Source of the DNA: Lineus longissimus
Lineage: Eukaryota > Nemertea > Pilidiophora > Heteronemertea > Lineidae
Direction of reading: 5' to 3'
DNA length: 64,000 nucleotides
NCBI RefSeq assembly: GCF_910592395.1
Contig: NC_088308.1
Span: 11,857,001-11,921,000, forward strand
In this document: positions 28,736 to 39,857 of the stretch, piece after piece
How the letters are laid out: the number at the start of each line of letters is the position of its first letter
Numbering within the stretch: the first letter of the stretch is position 1
Program-made: the position numbers and the translations under genes
Notes under the pieces: model-generated
What the model was told of the DNA's origin: nothing
The model's input: the letters and a program-made list of their open reading frames with translations, nothing else
Databases searched by the model: none

Positions 28736-31700
28736 TGTAGCGATTCTTAGAAACGGGACGATGGGGGGTTACACTAAACTAACGGATCATGACCGGCTTC
28801 ACAGCTTGGCGTACGTCACAGAGTCCTGGTTGGTAAGCAGTCCTGGTAACGGACTGCGCGGACTCCAGAGCAACGGTCGTCACAGCCAATGACGTCATGG
28901 GTGACGTCACGTCGTGGTGATTTGGCGAGACGGTAGGACCGGACATATTACGATATAAATCTAGCATTTGATACACCACGAGTTTTGTCTTGACTGTGGT
29001 TATTTTCACAACTTAGATTTAGCGTTTATGTCACAACACGATCTAGATTACTAAACTAATGACGTAGATAAAGGTAACTGGCTCAATGTATCAGTAAATG
29101 CGGGGACGGGAATAGGTTTGGCTGGTTGTGACGGCCCATGTGAGTATGTCCAGAGGAGTTAGGACATGTGGTGGTTGGCAGTTGGACGACATGGAGATTG
29201 TCCCGGCCGCATAGCGGTTTGGATTCCCACCGTCACCCGCAATATACTTATTGAGACCAAGTACTATAGACTAGAAACTATAGAGGGACAGTTTGTCTTG
29301 TCTCCAGTTGTGATTGTGACGTGAAGACACCATGTCTCCAGACAGGGCGAATTGCCTCCTGCTATTCCTTATAGCATTTCGGACGACAATTGGGGGGTTG
29401 GGAAAAAGACATTCAACAAAACGCAAATCAATGTGCATGCAGGTAACGTAACAGGCTCAGGTTGGCCTCGGCTTGGGACGCCTGGGTCGAAGTGGCTGGC
29501 CTCGGTCGGTATGACCGTCTCAGTCATGGTTTGGGAATACGTTACTTAAATACCTTACACGCACACGTACCTCCGTCAAGTCGAAAGTCTTAATTTGAAA
29601 AATGTCTATCACTGATTTGATCCGAGGCCCAGCTGTGAATAAAGATATGTCTCTGAGGCATTTTTAGATTGTAACAACCAACGGTTTATGACAGGACAAA
29701 GAACTCTAAATAAATGATTACGCAAGGAACCTGGTACGGCGCGGGCCTTTGGTTGCTATGGAAACTAGCATATGGGCGCCATGGTCGCTGGCTCTTTGGG
29801 TCGGTTACGGAAACGCCATGGAAGCTGGCCTTGGTAAGGTATATTCGGACTCAGCGTAATCATTAAAAATGGAGAAGTTCTTCTAAAAACAAACTAATAG
29901 ACATGTGCCTCAGAAACAGACCTCAGAGAAAGATCCGTACAGCTCATCGAAAAGGCGTTGCTACAATGTGGGATTCGTTTTAAATAATGGCCGACAAAGT
30001 CATAAGATAACTAATAACATATTATTTAAACTTCAAATGATAGGATAAGTATCTTATCCACGTCCTCGACGAAATATTTACAGATGATCACTTATGGCAT
30101 GTTTATATTTACGATGAGGTGAAATTTGACTAAGTTCTAGCCTATGTCTAACAAGTTTACGATAATGGCTAACGACCGACAGGCCCTGCTGGCCTAAGTA
30201 ACACGCGCTGATTACGCGCGAAATGTTCAATGGACTGAACACTCAATGTACATGCAAGCATAGTGTGGTCATGGTATGGATGGAGTGAGTCTGATCAGAA
30301 CTATTGGAACCCATGGCGGAGGTGGAATACGCCGGGTAGCCGGAATGGAAAGGCTACGGTCGCCGCCGGACCCCGGCTGGGGAGGCGCGACAGGTTTGGT
30401 GCGTACCTGGGTTTGAGTCGATGTTGTCGGATTGACCACACGATCAAGACTGATAATACTGGAAAAAGCACGTCTTTTATAGCAAAATGACGCAGTCCCC
30501 AGCCAATCAGCGTCGCGGATTCGCGTCGCGATTTGGCAGAAACGGGAATTTTTGTAAGAAATTCTGACAAAACTCACTCTAAAACTACAGTTAGAAAATG
30601 AATATCAAAAATCGTCTCGTACAAAAGTTTCTTTTACCGGTAAGGAACACACTAGCCGTAAAAGAGAAAAATCTAACGAGCGGTTCCAAAGTTAATAAAG
30701 TTTGAAGTTAGATCCCCAAGGTTTTTTGAGAAACGGCTCCTAAGCCATTTCACAGTAGCAAGATTGACGGAGTTACGGCTTTCCCACCGACTAATCCGCA
30801 AAAGTTATGAAAACGGCTCGTAGGATTTTACTTAAACTTTGACAATATGTCTTGATGATAAAGAAGAACATATTTCCAGAATTTGGGCAAAATCGCCTCG
30901 CTAGATAAATATTTACACACATTTCCGCACACCAGCCGGAGACAATTTCAAATACGGCGTCAATGCGTAAAGCGATACAACAATGACGCTTTCTCCCATG
31001 TTGCGCTGAACGAACTTACTAATATTACAAAAACGGCTCGTACAAAATTGCTGAAACTTAAACAAGCCACGTTCATAGTATCAAACACAATACTCATACA
31101 ATTTGATCGAAATCGATTCGACAGAAGAAAATATGTAGACTTTTCCGCACATCGGGAGGGTAAATTCTACGACGTGACGTCAGCCATTGGCCTTTACAAA
31201 ATGACGACGAAAACCACCTAAAGGTCGAAATAGATGCTAAATAATTCAGTAACTGGCTAATCCGTCGCGGAATTGAATATATTACAAGAGAGATATGGTA
31301 TGCAAGATTGAGTAAACGAGATTTGACGAAAATTCAACGAGTAGTTTTTAAGATATTTGAAGTTACGCGCGGTATTGGTGAAACAAAAGATCCCGCATGG
31401 CGCGCCATGTTTCAGGCCTTGCCATGACAACAGGCGAGAGGGTGTCCCGAAAATATCGCCAAAATACACCAACTTTCCCACAACCGAAATAATATTTATA
31501 GATATGATGAAGTTCGTCAAATACTCGAATATCAATTTGTAAAGTAATAATAAATTCGTACGAGGCAATTTTAAATCATGACGTTTCTCCGAGAAGTGGA
31601 GAAAGGAAGTGCGAGCGGCCTCATGCACGTGCACAATGGCCGAATATAGCAGACGACAAGTAAAACGGTGAGGTCGACAATATTGCCAATTTTGACGAAA

Positions 31701-32692
31701 GTACTCGGACTGCACGGCTAAATCTGGTTCAGGCTATAGATAAATGCTATGACTATCGTAGTACAAACTTATAGCGGATTCTAACGAGGAAAATTCTGGC
31801 TATAAAGCTTTCCACGAAATGGACAGATGCGTGATCGTACCACGAGATCCAGACACCAGTCGACAGGTGAAATGACAGTGGTGACAAACGATGTGAATTT
31901 TGACAATGGCGTATGAGTTTCATACACAAAATTTGGTCAAGCATGCGGCCAAATGTCTCAACCATCGTAATATGAAGTTATAGGAAATTCCAATGAGCAA
32001 AAATCGAGATAAAGAAGGTACGAATCCAACTTGGTGCGAAACCCACAAAACCCATTTTGACAAGATGGCGGCGGCCAATTATAAAGTGGGCGAACCGCTA
32101 TAAAGTATTAATTTGGAGTCCCCAAGGATGTCAACTTGGAGAAGGAAGATAGGTAGTTCAGAGAACAGTGTCTCTGGAACTGTTTTAGGTGAAATATGGT
32201 TGATTTTAACGAGCGACTTTGTTAGATTCTGACCCGAAAATCTCGACTCCACTCACAAACGATAGACAGTTTTACAAACAGCTGATTGTGTACAAAATGT
32301 ACACTGTACATGATACATGTAATACTGTACGTGAAGATGAGTCACCGCGTCTCTGTGCTGCATTACACTCAAATTGTGCAATGTCAATGCTAAAAACAAA
32401 ACTGGCGGCAGATTTGAAAGATAAATTTATCAGTCCATGATAGAAGTCCAAAATACACAGGATATTGAGGGAGATGCTTGACAAAATCTTAAACCTGTTA
32501 AACTCAAGTGGGTACCAATCTGGTTGGGCAAATAGGGGATTTAAGATAAAATAAGTAGTATAACTTACTTTGAAAGAAAGGTGTCGTGAAAGAGGGGTAT
32601 TCAAGATGGAGGGAAAGACAATGTGAAACTATGTATAAGATAGTTTAAGGGACACATAATTTTGAAACCCGACATTTGCCGAAAATGTTACA
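28736..32692 (-). repeat. 5' LTR of the Gypsy element (3957 bp)
   Basis: This is the transcribing LTR. By the promoter position, U3 spans about 32692 down to 30450 (2.2 kb) and R-U5 about 30450 down to 28736 (1.7 kb), so both parts are long. No difference from the other LTR was seen in the stretches compared, and the constant offset rules out net indels between landmarks. Confidence 0.95.
30474..30507 (-). promoter_or_regulatory. Core promoter of the Gypsy element (5' LTR)
   Basis: On the minus strand CCAAT-box (ATTGG), TGCGTCA and TATAAAAG follow one another in 34 bp. This copy should drive the genomic RNA, with its start near 30445. A CRE palindrome TGACGTCA at 31175-31182 with an adjacent CCAAT lies about 700 bp upstream of it. 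Confidence 0.6.
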
Positions 32693-33437
32693 GACTGATG
32701 GTGCAAAGTAGTAAATATCGGCTTTATACTACTGTTTGAAGGTCAAGAGAACACGTTATACCACTAAAATGTTCAATGCAGAGCTGCCAGCTGGATGAAA
32801 TATGATTGAACTAATCAGCCATGGTATGTAAATATTACAGGAGGCAACGGAAGATATCCCTAGTTCAGTATGTTGTATCGGTAGCTTTACAGAAAAGAAG
32901 TGTCAGAGAGGATGAGACTTCTCCATGGACAACTGTGGTATGTCCAGGCTGGGTTGTACAGCACAAGGATACAAAATACTGTCTGTAATTGAGAGGTATC
33001 CTGATTTAACAGAGGTCAAAATAAATAGAAATTACCAGTTTGGGACTAACACCACTGTCTTTTTTTTTTAATAAGGTAGAGATTACAGGAGTCAACAAAA
33101 TTAATTTTATTGAGAGAAATTGACCTGTCCTGCAGGTGATTGGAATTTACAATACAAAGGGTCATTTTTCATGACATTGTGCTCTACTGCGTATCCCTAG
33201 TGAGTCGATCGGGAACCAATCTATCCTTGGCGCAGACAGGTTCAAATTGGCTATATCTTGAATAGATTGAATTTCGATGAAAATCTAATGCAATAAAGGA
33301 GCAATATCGAAGAGACAAATTAATCAAACCAATTGTCCACAGACATTACCCTGAAATGGCGTGATGTATGCGTGCATATAAAAGTTTATCAATTGGTCTA
33401 ATAGATATGATGAGGCAATGTCAATATGCCTTGTTCC
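32693..33437. other. Intergenic DNA right of the Gypsy element
   Basis: GACT at 32693-32696 is the right-hand target duplication. ATTACAGGAGGCAACG (32836) and ATTACAGGAGTCAACA (33083) are similar. No gene is seen. Confidence 0.35.
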
Positions 33438-34205
33438 TTAAGCTCTGTACACACTGACAACATTTTGGGAAACATGTTGGCCAACATGTTGTCCAGGTGC
33501 GATGTTATCGAAAATTTGGCCCTGTATACACATGACAACATTCGACAACATGTTGGGCAACTTGTTGTCGAATGTTTCCGAGAAATGAGGATTTTTGAGG
33601 GAATATTTTGGAGGGAAATTCAAAAACAATGGAAGATTCCAAGAGAAGAAGATGTATTTTCGGTGGCGAAGAAGACGTAAAGATGAGAAAAGAGTGTTGA
33701 CAAGACCATGGATTCATATGAGACACCAGCATGGGGCAAATTTTGTAGCTATTTCTAGAATAGCAGCTTTCTTTTTGTTCTTGTCTTTATATTCCCTGGA
33801 TGTTACATCCCATAAACAGGCACAACTTTCCCATACTGCAATAAGTTGTTCAACTTCACTCAGTAACCATTCCTTGCTTGAGGCTGCCATTTTGACTACA
33901 TCACATGGCTTAAGGTAAATCATGTGATTTGTGGCCTATTTCTGATTGGATAAAACTCGACAACATCATTAGCATCTCGGCAACAAAATTGATTTTGTAT
34001 TATTTCGACAACATTTGAGCAACATTTGGCCAACATGTTACCGAATGTTTCCGAACTGTACACACTGCCAACATTTTCAATAACATCGCACCTGGACGAA
34101 TGTTTCCGAACTGTACACACTGCCAACATTTTCAATAACATCGCACCTGGACAACATGTTGGCCAACATGTTTCCCAAAATGTTGTCAGTGTGTACAGAG
34201 CTTAG
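33438..34205. mobile_element. Foldback DNA transposon remnant, possibly PIF/Harbinger-like
   Basis: The left arm (33441-33508) starts AGCTCTGTACACACTGACAA and the right arm (34135-34202) is its near-perfect reverse complement, about 68 bp. The flanking bases are TTA on the left and TAG on the right; a mutated TTA duplication is possible. Next to the right arm a 55-bp unit (CGAATGTTTCCGAACTG...) is duplicated at 34042 and 34097. The interior carries a MADF-like fragment on the minus strand. PIF/Harbinger elements often encode a Myb/SANT or MADF protein with 3-bp TWA duplications, hence the tentative superfamily. Confidence 0.65.
33714..33923 (-). pseudogene. MADF-like DNA-binding domain fragment
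   Basis: The minus strand encodes EWLLSEVEQLIAVWESCACL then WDVTSREYKDKNKKKAAILE, the pattern of a MADF domain (LI..V......LWD......Y.......A...IA). Only the first part of the domain is present. The frame then stops and no clean splice donor follows. It sits inside the foldback element, so it is probably the remains of that element's DNA-binding gene rather than a host exon. Confidence 0.5.
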
Positions 34206-35985
34206 TCAGCAATATGCCCCTTTTTATAAGGAGAAAAAGGAGATCCCAGATAGGCCTTCACATGTCGGCTGCCAAATGGCTCGAACCAACTGTCCTATCA
34301 CTACTATTAATTTAAAATGCGTGCTCCTCCTACATGTAGCAATGTCTCGGCCAAAAAGGCACTTAGTCGACAGGCAAGCTAGAAGTTCAGCACCGTGAGC
34401 AGCTCCTTGGTAAGGCCATGTCAGGTTCTGCGCGCCTCTTCAGATACATCAAGTATTGAAAGCTGTGGTGAGCACATAAAAAGACCATGGTCACCTTAAT
34501 TTGAAAATCCCTTCATAATCAAGGACTACCTCTGACTAAAACAGCACCCATAAACAATAGACCACCAATTTGACCCCAGCTCCTAACTGCGGAAAACCCA
34601 AGTCTAGCAACCAAAAGTACCAAAAATACATTTTTGTTTACATTTGAACTGCACACATGCGTTTGTTTACAATTTCATTTCCCGCGAAATCTCGAAAATC
34701 AGGTGACCTGCAATCGTGGATTGAAAATAACATTAACCTGGGTTCAGCAGGTCAGCAGGTATACCGGCTGTTCCAATCATCCCCCTACAGCCAGCTGTTC
34801 AAAAGGTAATGTTATTCACCCCACAGGGAGTGCAGGTAATTGATTAAGCCCCTGCATAACTTAACAGCAATGGCTTGGCTTCTGTGAGTGGTAAGGAGAA
34901 TTGACAGTTTTTTTATGAGGTAACATTATTGTGTTGCTTAAAACGTACTTTTTACTCATGTAAGAATCGTAGTACTACTAATAACTTCAACTTATTTTCC
35001 GGTTATGATAACACAACACGCATCTTCATGATCATGATCTTTCTCAAACTAACTGAATGACCTAATCGCCTTGGACGCACAACCACATATCAATCCGCCC
35101 CGACGATCGGCACATCCATTCGATTCGATAACACTCGATACAGTTTGATAAATAAACAAAGTTTTCGTGCTTTTAGCTGTCAACATCAATAGCTATAATA
35201 TACTCCTGCAGAATAGTAGAACTAATAGAACTAATTTCCGAAGTTTCCAATAGTTTGAACACAAATCAGAACATCACCCATCAGCTGGACTCAGATCTGC
35301 ATAAATTACGATAAATAATGAGGTCGTCGCTTCAATTTCGCAAAGAAAGTTGACTCCATTCGAAGGTTGTTTAGACCGAATTCCGTTGAACTCATCGTTA
35401 TGAGGGCATTTGAACACATTCTCGTTGATCTTTTCTATAAACGTGTGAAGTTTCGTACCAAAATACATTTCCGTAAAGGCTTAAATAAGAAAATTTGTCA
35501 CTTACAAAATCATCGCTCCGGTAGAAATAAAAAGGTCACCGCCATTTTCTTGATGATAGTACTCCAGGTAACCTCGACCACGCAGTGGTCAATTTATCCC
35601 AGACGAGCCGTTCATACAGTGGATGCACTGGCAATACCAGCAGTCCGGTATTCCCTGGTTCGAGGTTTTCATGTCAGTTCGCGGCGGGAAATTTAAAGTG
35701 GGGTCATCCGGGGTCAAACAACAGTTTTGCTCACTACCGCCAACTGGTGATATAAATCGACACTAATCTATTTTATATCAAAACTTCTGTATCATGAAGA
35801 CCTTTTCAACTTTATTTCAAGCTTTTATCTGGTGGAATAGAGCGTCAAAAAATTGTTTTTTCATTTACGCATTTTGCCCCCTGGGGAGCTGAATTTGAGT
35901 CGAATCGCCCAAATTTTTTTTCTGTAAGCAACATTTTCTGCGGTGTTTATAAGCAAGACTAGATTTGAAGTGCCTCGGTTGTATG
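34206..35985. other. Intergenic DNA without recognised genes
   Basis: The sequence is AT-rich with no exon-like segment I can support. Frames such as 35367-35696 lack domain motifs and splice support. GGGTTCAGCAGGTCAGCAGGTATACCGGC near 34740 is only a short internal repetition. Confidence 0.3.
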
Positions 35986-35989
35986 ATTA

Positions 35990-36108
35990 CAAAATGCCCA
36001 ACTTTGTCTACAGATGGCTAGATGGAAGGATGGCAGGATGGGTGGAAGGACGGACACCAATCGAAAAGCTATTTGACTAGCTCCGCTGACTTTGTCAGCT
36101 GAGCTAAA
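35990..36108 (+). repeat. Interspersed repeat end with terminal hairpin
   Basis: The segment ends in a stem (GCTGAC-TTT-GTCAGC) followed by TGAGCTAAAAAG, preceded by GATGG/GACGGAC repeats. The same design (GACGGACG run, hairpin, GAGCTAAAAA) ends the larger repeat at 61130-61216, so the two are probably relatives. A Helitron-like 3' hairpin is one reading. Confidence 0.5.
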
Positions 36109-36204
36109 AAGCAATCACAAGAGGACAACTAGATCTAGCGTATGAGAAGGTTTTTGGAACTTCTGGTAATATACTATACTTAACTTACAAAAATTTTTTT
36201 CAAG

Positions 36205-36409
36205 TACTCAATGTAAAAACGAGGGAGCACTCAGATTCCATGGGAATGATGCATTCAAGCCAAAAATAAGAAGCTGGTATGGCGTTGATGATGCAGCAAA
36301 TGTGCCAAAATTCGACAAGCCCTTCTTTTATCAGCCCTTAGCATCAGTTGACATTGATGTTGAATTGATGTGCAAAGAATCGGAGCAGAAAACCATCATC
36401 TCACTTTAA
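36205..36409 (+). CDS. Orphan terminal coding exon, unknown protein
   Basis: A strong acceptor (AATTTTTTTCAAG) is followed by about 205 bp open in one frame and ending in TAA at 36407-36409. It reads from CKNEGALRFHGNDAFKPKIR to KESEQKTIISL, including RSWYGVDDAANVPKFDKPFF. The composition is that of a real protein. I do not recognise the family. There is no start codon of its own, so upstream exons would be needed; none was found. The exon lies 1.2 kb before the KDZ-like exon on the same strand but ends in a stop, so it is probably a separate gene or a captured fragment. Confidence 0.45.
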
Positions 36410-37593
36410 AGCTTAACCCCAAGCGGCCAAGTTAGAAAACACAAACGCCCTACACCAAACGTTCAACTCTACTTGAAACATGATATTGATTGACACCCAG
36501 TGACAGGTCTCACTTGATAGCACAAACAACAAGTTCATTGATGAGACAGGTCACAGAGGAGATCCAGTGAAAAGAAAAAAATGAGAAAAGTATTATTCCT
36601 CAAGAATGTCAAGCGGGTTGGAACTTGAGACCTTCAGCCCTTGATCCCTACCGTCTAACCCGATAGGCCATGAAGTCGTTATTTTCACTCTTTCTTTTCA
36701 CGCAAAAACTGGTTATTGCCATCTGTACTGTTTTCAGTTTCAAAGTGGCCTCTTGCAAATTGCCCATTGACAAAGTAAAACAATTAGATTCTGTGATGAT
36801 TATAGGAGCATGTGCCTGGTTTTTTTTGTAGTTTTTAAGATGCAAAATATTTTCCAGCTTTTGCTATTATTAAAACCGTGCGTGCTTTCAGGGCCTTCCT
36901 GATGAGAAGGCATTTGACTTTGTCCAATTTTCATGCGAGGTCGCAAGGTTAAAATATACACTATGTGATTGTGAATAAATTGATGTGACCGATGCTCCAC
37001 ATCCAGCAGTTTGTAGTGTTAGCGATTACAGTAGCGCCATTGTGGCCTGCTGGTAGTCTATCATATCTGGAGGGTGTTTATAACATGGCGCACTAGCATT
37101 AGCATGCAATATAGCTTGAAGATGAAACAGATGTGTATTGCCACTATTGTTAAAGGGACTCTATAGGCAGCACCTAGATAGGCAAGATAAATTTACACGA
37201 AGTTGCCAATTCACGCTTGTACAAGGAATACATTTAAATAGCGCTGAGTCAGATATGGCCCAGTGCCCTAACTGTGCATATCAGTCACTTGAAGATGGCC
37301 AATTTAACCTGCCTGCCCCTGCCTATAGTCCCCCTTTAAAGAAAAAAACGATCAAAATCTGTTTGATACAAATGACCATGGCAGGAATCAAACCACATTA
37401 TTATCGAATGAAACAACTGCCAAGCTAAGATGATTATAAGTCACCTAAACAGGCTAAAACTTGACCTACATCAAGATCACAAAGTTCAAAGTAATGAGCA
37501 GATCTTCTAAAATTGAATCTGAAAACTTTCCATATCAGCAACCCACTCTCAAAATTATCACAAACCTCACGCTTGACGTACATTATTTTGCAG
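36410..37593. other. Gap between orphan exon and KDZ-like exon
   Basis: No exon with both splice support and a recognisable domain is seen. The 44 codons open in frame just before 37594 (beginning MTYIKITKFK) read like intron sequence. Confidence 0.3.
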
Positions 37594-38609
37594 GTGGACT
37601 GGTTATTGGTGCTTGTCCCCATGGCATAGTTTACAGCATGAAGAATCTGCTGAGGTCAGAAAGCCCGCGCGATTACATGGATCTACTTCGCTCCATGAAG
37701 CACCGCCCAAATATCTCTGTAATAGATATAGCACACCTATTGGCAGCTCATGGCAATAGAACGGAGGCGGGTTTCTTCAGTCCGAATGAGGGTCGTCTAA
37801 GAGCTCCAACACCTCAAAACATTGCTATGGCAAAGGAGGGATTAATGTTCGATCTGCCGGACCTTGATGATGCTACTACTGTTGAGTATGATGAAAGCGA
37901 AACAACCAACGGCCACCCAGTGTCCCATTCTTCATCCCATTATGCGCTGTATGACTGGTTCCACCAGGGTAATTGTAAGAGGCAAAGGGAAAAGCTGAGA
38001 AACATCTCACTGCTATCTGGATATGCGGGGTACACGAATACTCAGAAAGTAGAGCAACTTTTCAATTCAATGAAGAGGGACCTCTACTTTCTGAACCAGA
38101 TGTCACCAGTTAGCCATGTCTTCATGTGCAGGTTGATTTTGCACCTGCACAATGAACAGCTCAGCAAAACCATCATCCAAGGCCAGAGAGATGTCTGCAA
38201 CAGACTGTCTTTCAACCAGTTGGGCCAGGTCATCCATCAAGAAGACACCCAGCTGATGTCAGGGAGTAGGCCTACCAACGGTGAACCAGCAGAGTCAGAT
38301 GTAACTGCAAGAAGAGCCGCAGGACCACCATCGCGCACAAGTAGAAGAGCTCGTCCGAGGCCTACAAGTGAAGATATAAATCACAGCTCAACAGGTGCTC
38401 AAGGCATTCTCCCCCAAAATAAAGAAACTCTGCCCAGTGACACAGCAGCTAGACCAAGTCTGCCAACAAAACAGAGTACTAGTAAGGAAGATAGGTCACG
38501 AGCCAGGGATGTCCAAGATCATGGAGTTCATCCCCAAACATCTGCAATTTTAGAAAAGACCCATACTATTACAACAGGGGCAGGGGCCTTCAAAGACTCA
38601 TCGACTTGA
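37594..38609 (+). CDS. KDZ/Zisupton-like transposase C-terminal exon
   Basis: The exon begins after the acceptor CATTATTTTGCAG (37591-37593) and is open to a stop at 38609. Its core reads GACPHGIVYSMKNLLRSESP, MKHRPNISVIDIAHLLAAHG, NTQKVEQLFNSMKRDLYFLN and MSPVSHVFMCRLILHLHNE. This matches the conserved C-terminal half of KDZ-type transposases (also seen in HMGXB3-like animal proteins), with Asp in VIDIAH and a Glu in VEQLF as possible catalytic residues. From about 38230 on the frame is Ser/Thr/Arg-rich and disordered. Only part of a transposase is here; upstream exons with the Cys clusters usual in the family were not found. It may be a domesticated or decayed copy. The family call is from memory of motifs and moderately sure. 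Confidence 0.55.
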
Positions 38610-38728
38610 GAGAGAAACTAGTAGGCTTTACCCAACGTTTATCATCAACACTTGACCCTTAGGATACAACGGCCTTTCTACTTAACATCATATATGCGAG
38701 CGAGACGCTCTTCAGGTCAGGCAGGCAG

Positions 38729-39328
38729 CATTTGGTGCATGGTGGAGTGGTTCAGGATCGCTACATGCAATGCCAGGGAAACTCCAACTACTGTGCTACA
38801 TGTGCTGTCAATAATCTCCTGGGATATCATGATGATGGCACGTTCCCAGTGCCAATAAACGAGATGGATGACATTGCTGATGAGATGTGGCTGGCATCAT
38901 TCAGGCAGCCAACAACCAGAGTTCTTCCTGTGAGAGACATAGAAGGCTTCTACAACTTTGAGGTTATGGATATATGTCTTCTGAGAAGAAATTACACTAG
39001 TACAAGACTGCGGAGAGATGTCGTGAGTGCTCTACAACCATTAGAAATTGTCCAAAATTGTTTGCTTGGTGAAAAAAATACAATTGGATGGATCGTTCAT
39101 CTCAGCCATTCTGAACACTATATAACCATCAAAATCACATCGCCAGGGATATATGTCAGGATGGATTCTGGTTCGATGGGAGTGCCCTCCACAAGTGTCA
39201 TGACTGCTGAAGATGTTGGGAGATTCATCAAAAACCATAGTCTGGGTCAAGGAGGTGTTTACCAGGTCCATCAAAACACCTCACATCCAATGGTAAATAT
39301 GAAGCCCTCCCGAGACATTTATATATAG
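38729..39328 (+). CDS. Josephin-like cysteine protease exon
   Basis: After the acceptor GGCAGGCAG (to 38728) the frame reads HLVHGGVVQDRYMQCQGNSN then YCATCAVNNLLGYHDDG. The spacing from Cys (YCAT) to the NNLL motif is the same as in Josephin deubiquitinases (SLCAQHCLNNLL). Later SEHYITIK supplies the His and YVRMDSGS an Asp in the place of the usual Asn/Asp. So all three catalytic positions look intact and a ubiquitin or ubiquitin-like peptidase activity is plausible. The exon could end at a donor ATG|GTAAAT (39292, phase 0) or run to its own stop at 39326-39328. It lies 120 bp after the KDZ-like exon on the same strand; a fused transposon polyprotein is possible, but no phase-matched splice joining them was found. 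Confidence 0.6.
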   Translation, partial: HLVHGGVVQDRYMQCQGNSNYCATCAVNNLLGYHDDGTFPVPINEMDDIADEMWLASFRQPTTRVLPVRDIEGFYNFEVMDICLLRRNYTSTRLRRDVVSALQPLEIVQNCLLGEKNTIGWIVHLSHSEHYITIKITSPGIYVRMDSGSMGVPSTSVMTAEDVGRFIKNHSLGQGGVYQVHQNTSHPMVNMKPSRDIYI

Positions 39329-39537
39329 CCTCCTTAGTATTCTTGGTGAAATTTATTCAATGAGAAAGATTTAATTGACACAATAAAACTTATCACAACT
39401 ACAGTTTGATCACGGTGATCAGAACTTTAATTAAATGCGATGGCAATTTCTGTGAAGGTGGAAAAATGCTCGGCGATATATATACATTTTAGGTTATTTT
39501 TTTAGAAACATACCAAAATCAATATATTCAACTTCAG

Positions 39538-39577
39538 CAATTAGTTGTGGAAGAGGATCCAGACAACGTTCTTATGA
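39538..39577 (+). pseudogene. Possible decayed copy of the 69-bp repeated exon
   Basis: After AACTTCAG the sequence CAATTAGTTGTGGAAGAGGA resembles the start of the 69-bp exon (CATTCAGTTGTACCAGAGGA) and is followed by GAGTAAATGACCGT, which also occurs in the later modules. It ends early and out of phase, so it is probably a truncated module. Confidence 0.4.
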
Positions 39578-39688
39578 GTAAATGACCGTGAAAGCCATCA
39601 CAGCCTAAAAAAATCACTGAAGGCTGTGTAGGCATATATAGTACCTATATGTACAAAACATAGTATTTCCTGTTTTAAATAATTTCAG

Positions 39689-39757
39689 CATTCAGCTGTG
39701 CAAGAAGATCCTGCGAGCAGACCTGGTCCAGTGGAAGAAACGCCACAAAGTCATGGG
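39689..39757 (+). CDS. Repeated 69-bp symmetric exon, copy 1
   Basis: AATTTCAG precedes and GTAAGC follows a 69-bp exon that is open in phase 0 and reads HSAVQEDPASRPGPVEETPQ plus SHG. It is Pro/Glu-rich and likely disordered. It differs from copies 2 and 3 by five bases. It may be an internal exon of the PHD/F-box gene downstream, whose first supported exon also starts in phase 0. Confidence 0.5.
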
Positions 39758-39857
39758 GTAAGCTAGAAGTCATCAGAATATTTGGCCTGAAAAATCAGTG
39801 TCGGAGATGAGGCTAGCTCGACCACCAAGGTTTTTGCATCACACTGGCAATTCTACA

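Larger units (their letters stand above)
16785..32692 (-). mobile_element. Complete Ty3/Gypsy-type retrotransposon with giant LTRs and two accessory zinc-finger genes
   Basis: A 15,908-bp element lies on the minus strand. Both ends are long terminal repeats bounded by TG and CA, and the 4-bp sequence GACT flanks both sides (16781-16784 and 32693-32696). In element order: 5' LTR (28736-32692), tRNA-Leu primer site, gag, pol (protease, RT, RNase H, integrase), a three-finger zinc protein, a long Ser/Pro-rich zinc-finger protein, a weak purine tract, and the 3' LTR. Every landmark in the two LTRs is exactly 11,951 bp apart and no substitution was seen in the stretches compared, so insertion is very recent. 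Gag and pol are open and joined by a -1 frameshift signal. No env-like membrane protein is present; the two zinc-finger genes occupy the env position and each follows a splice acceptor. Confidence 0.95.

Noticed and set aside
37594-39328. A single spliced KDZ-Josephin gene
   Set aside because: The best donor inside the KDZ-like exon (CTA|GTAAGG at 38481) gives phase 1, while the Josephin-like exon starts in phase 0, so no clean join could be shown.
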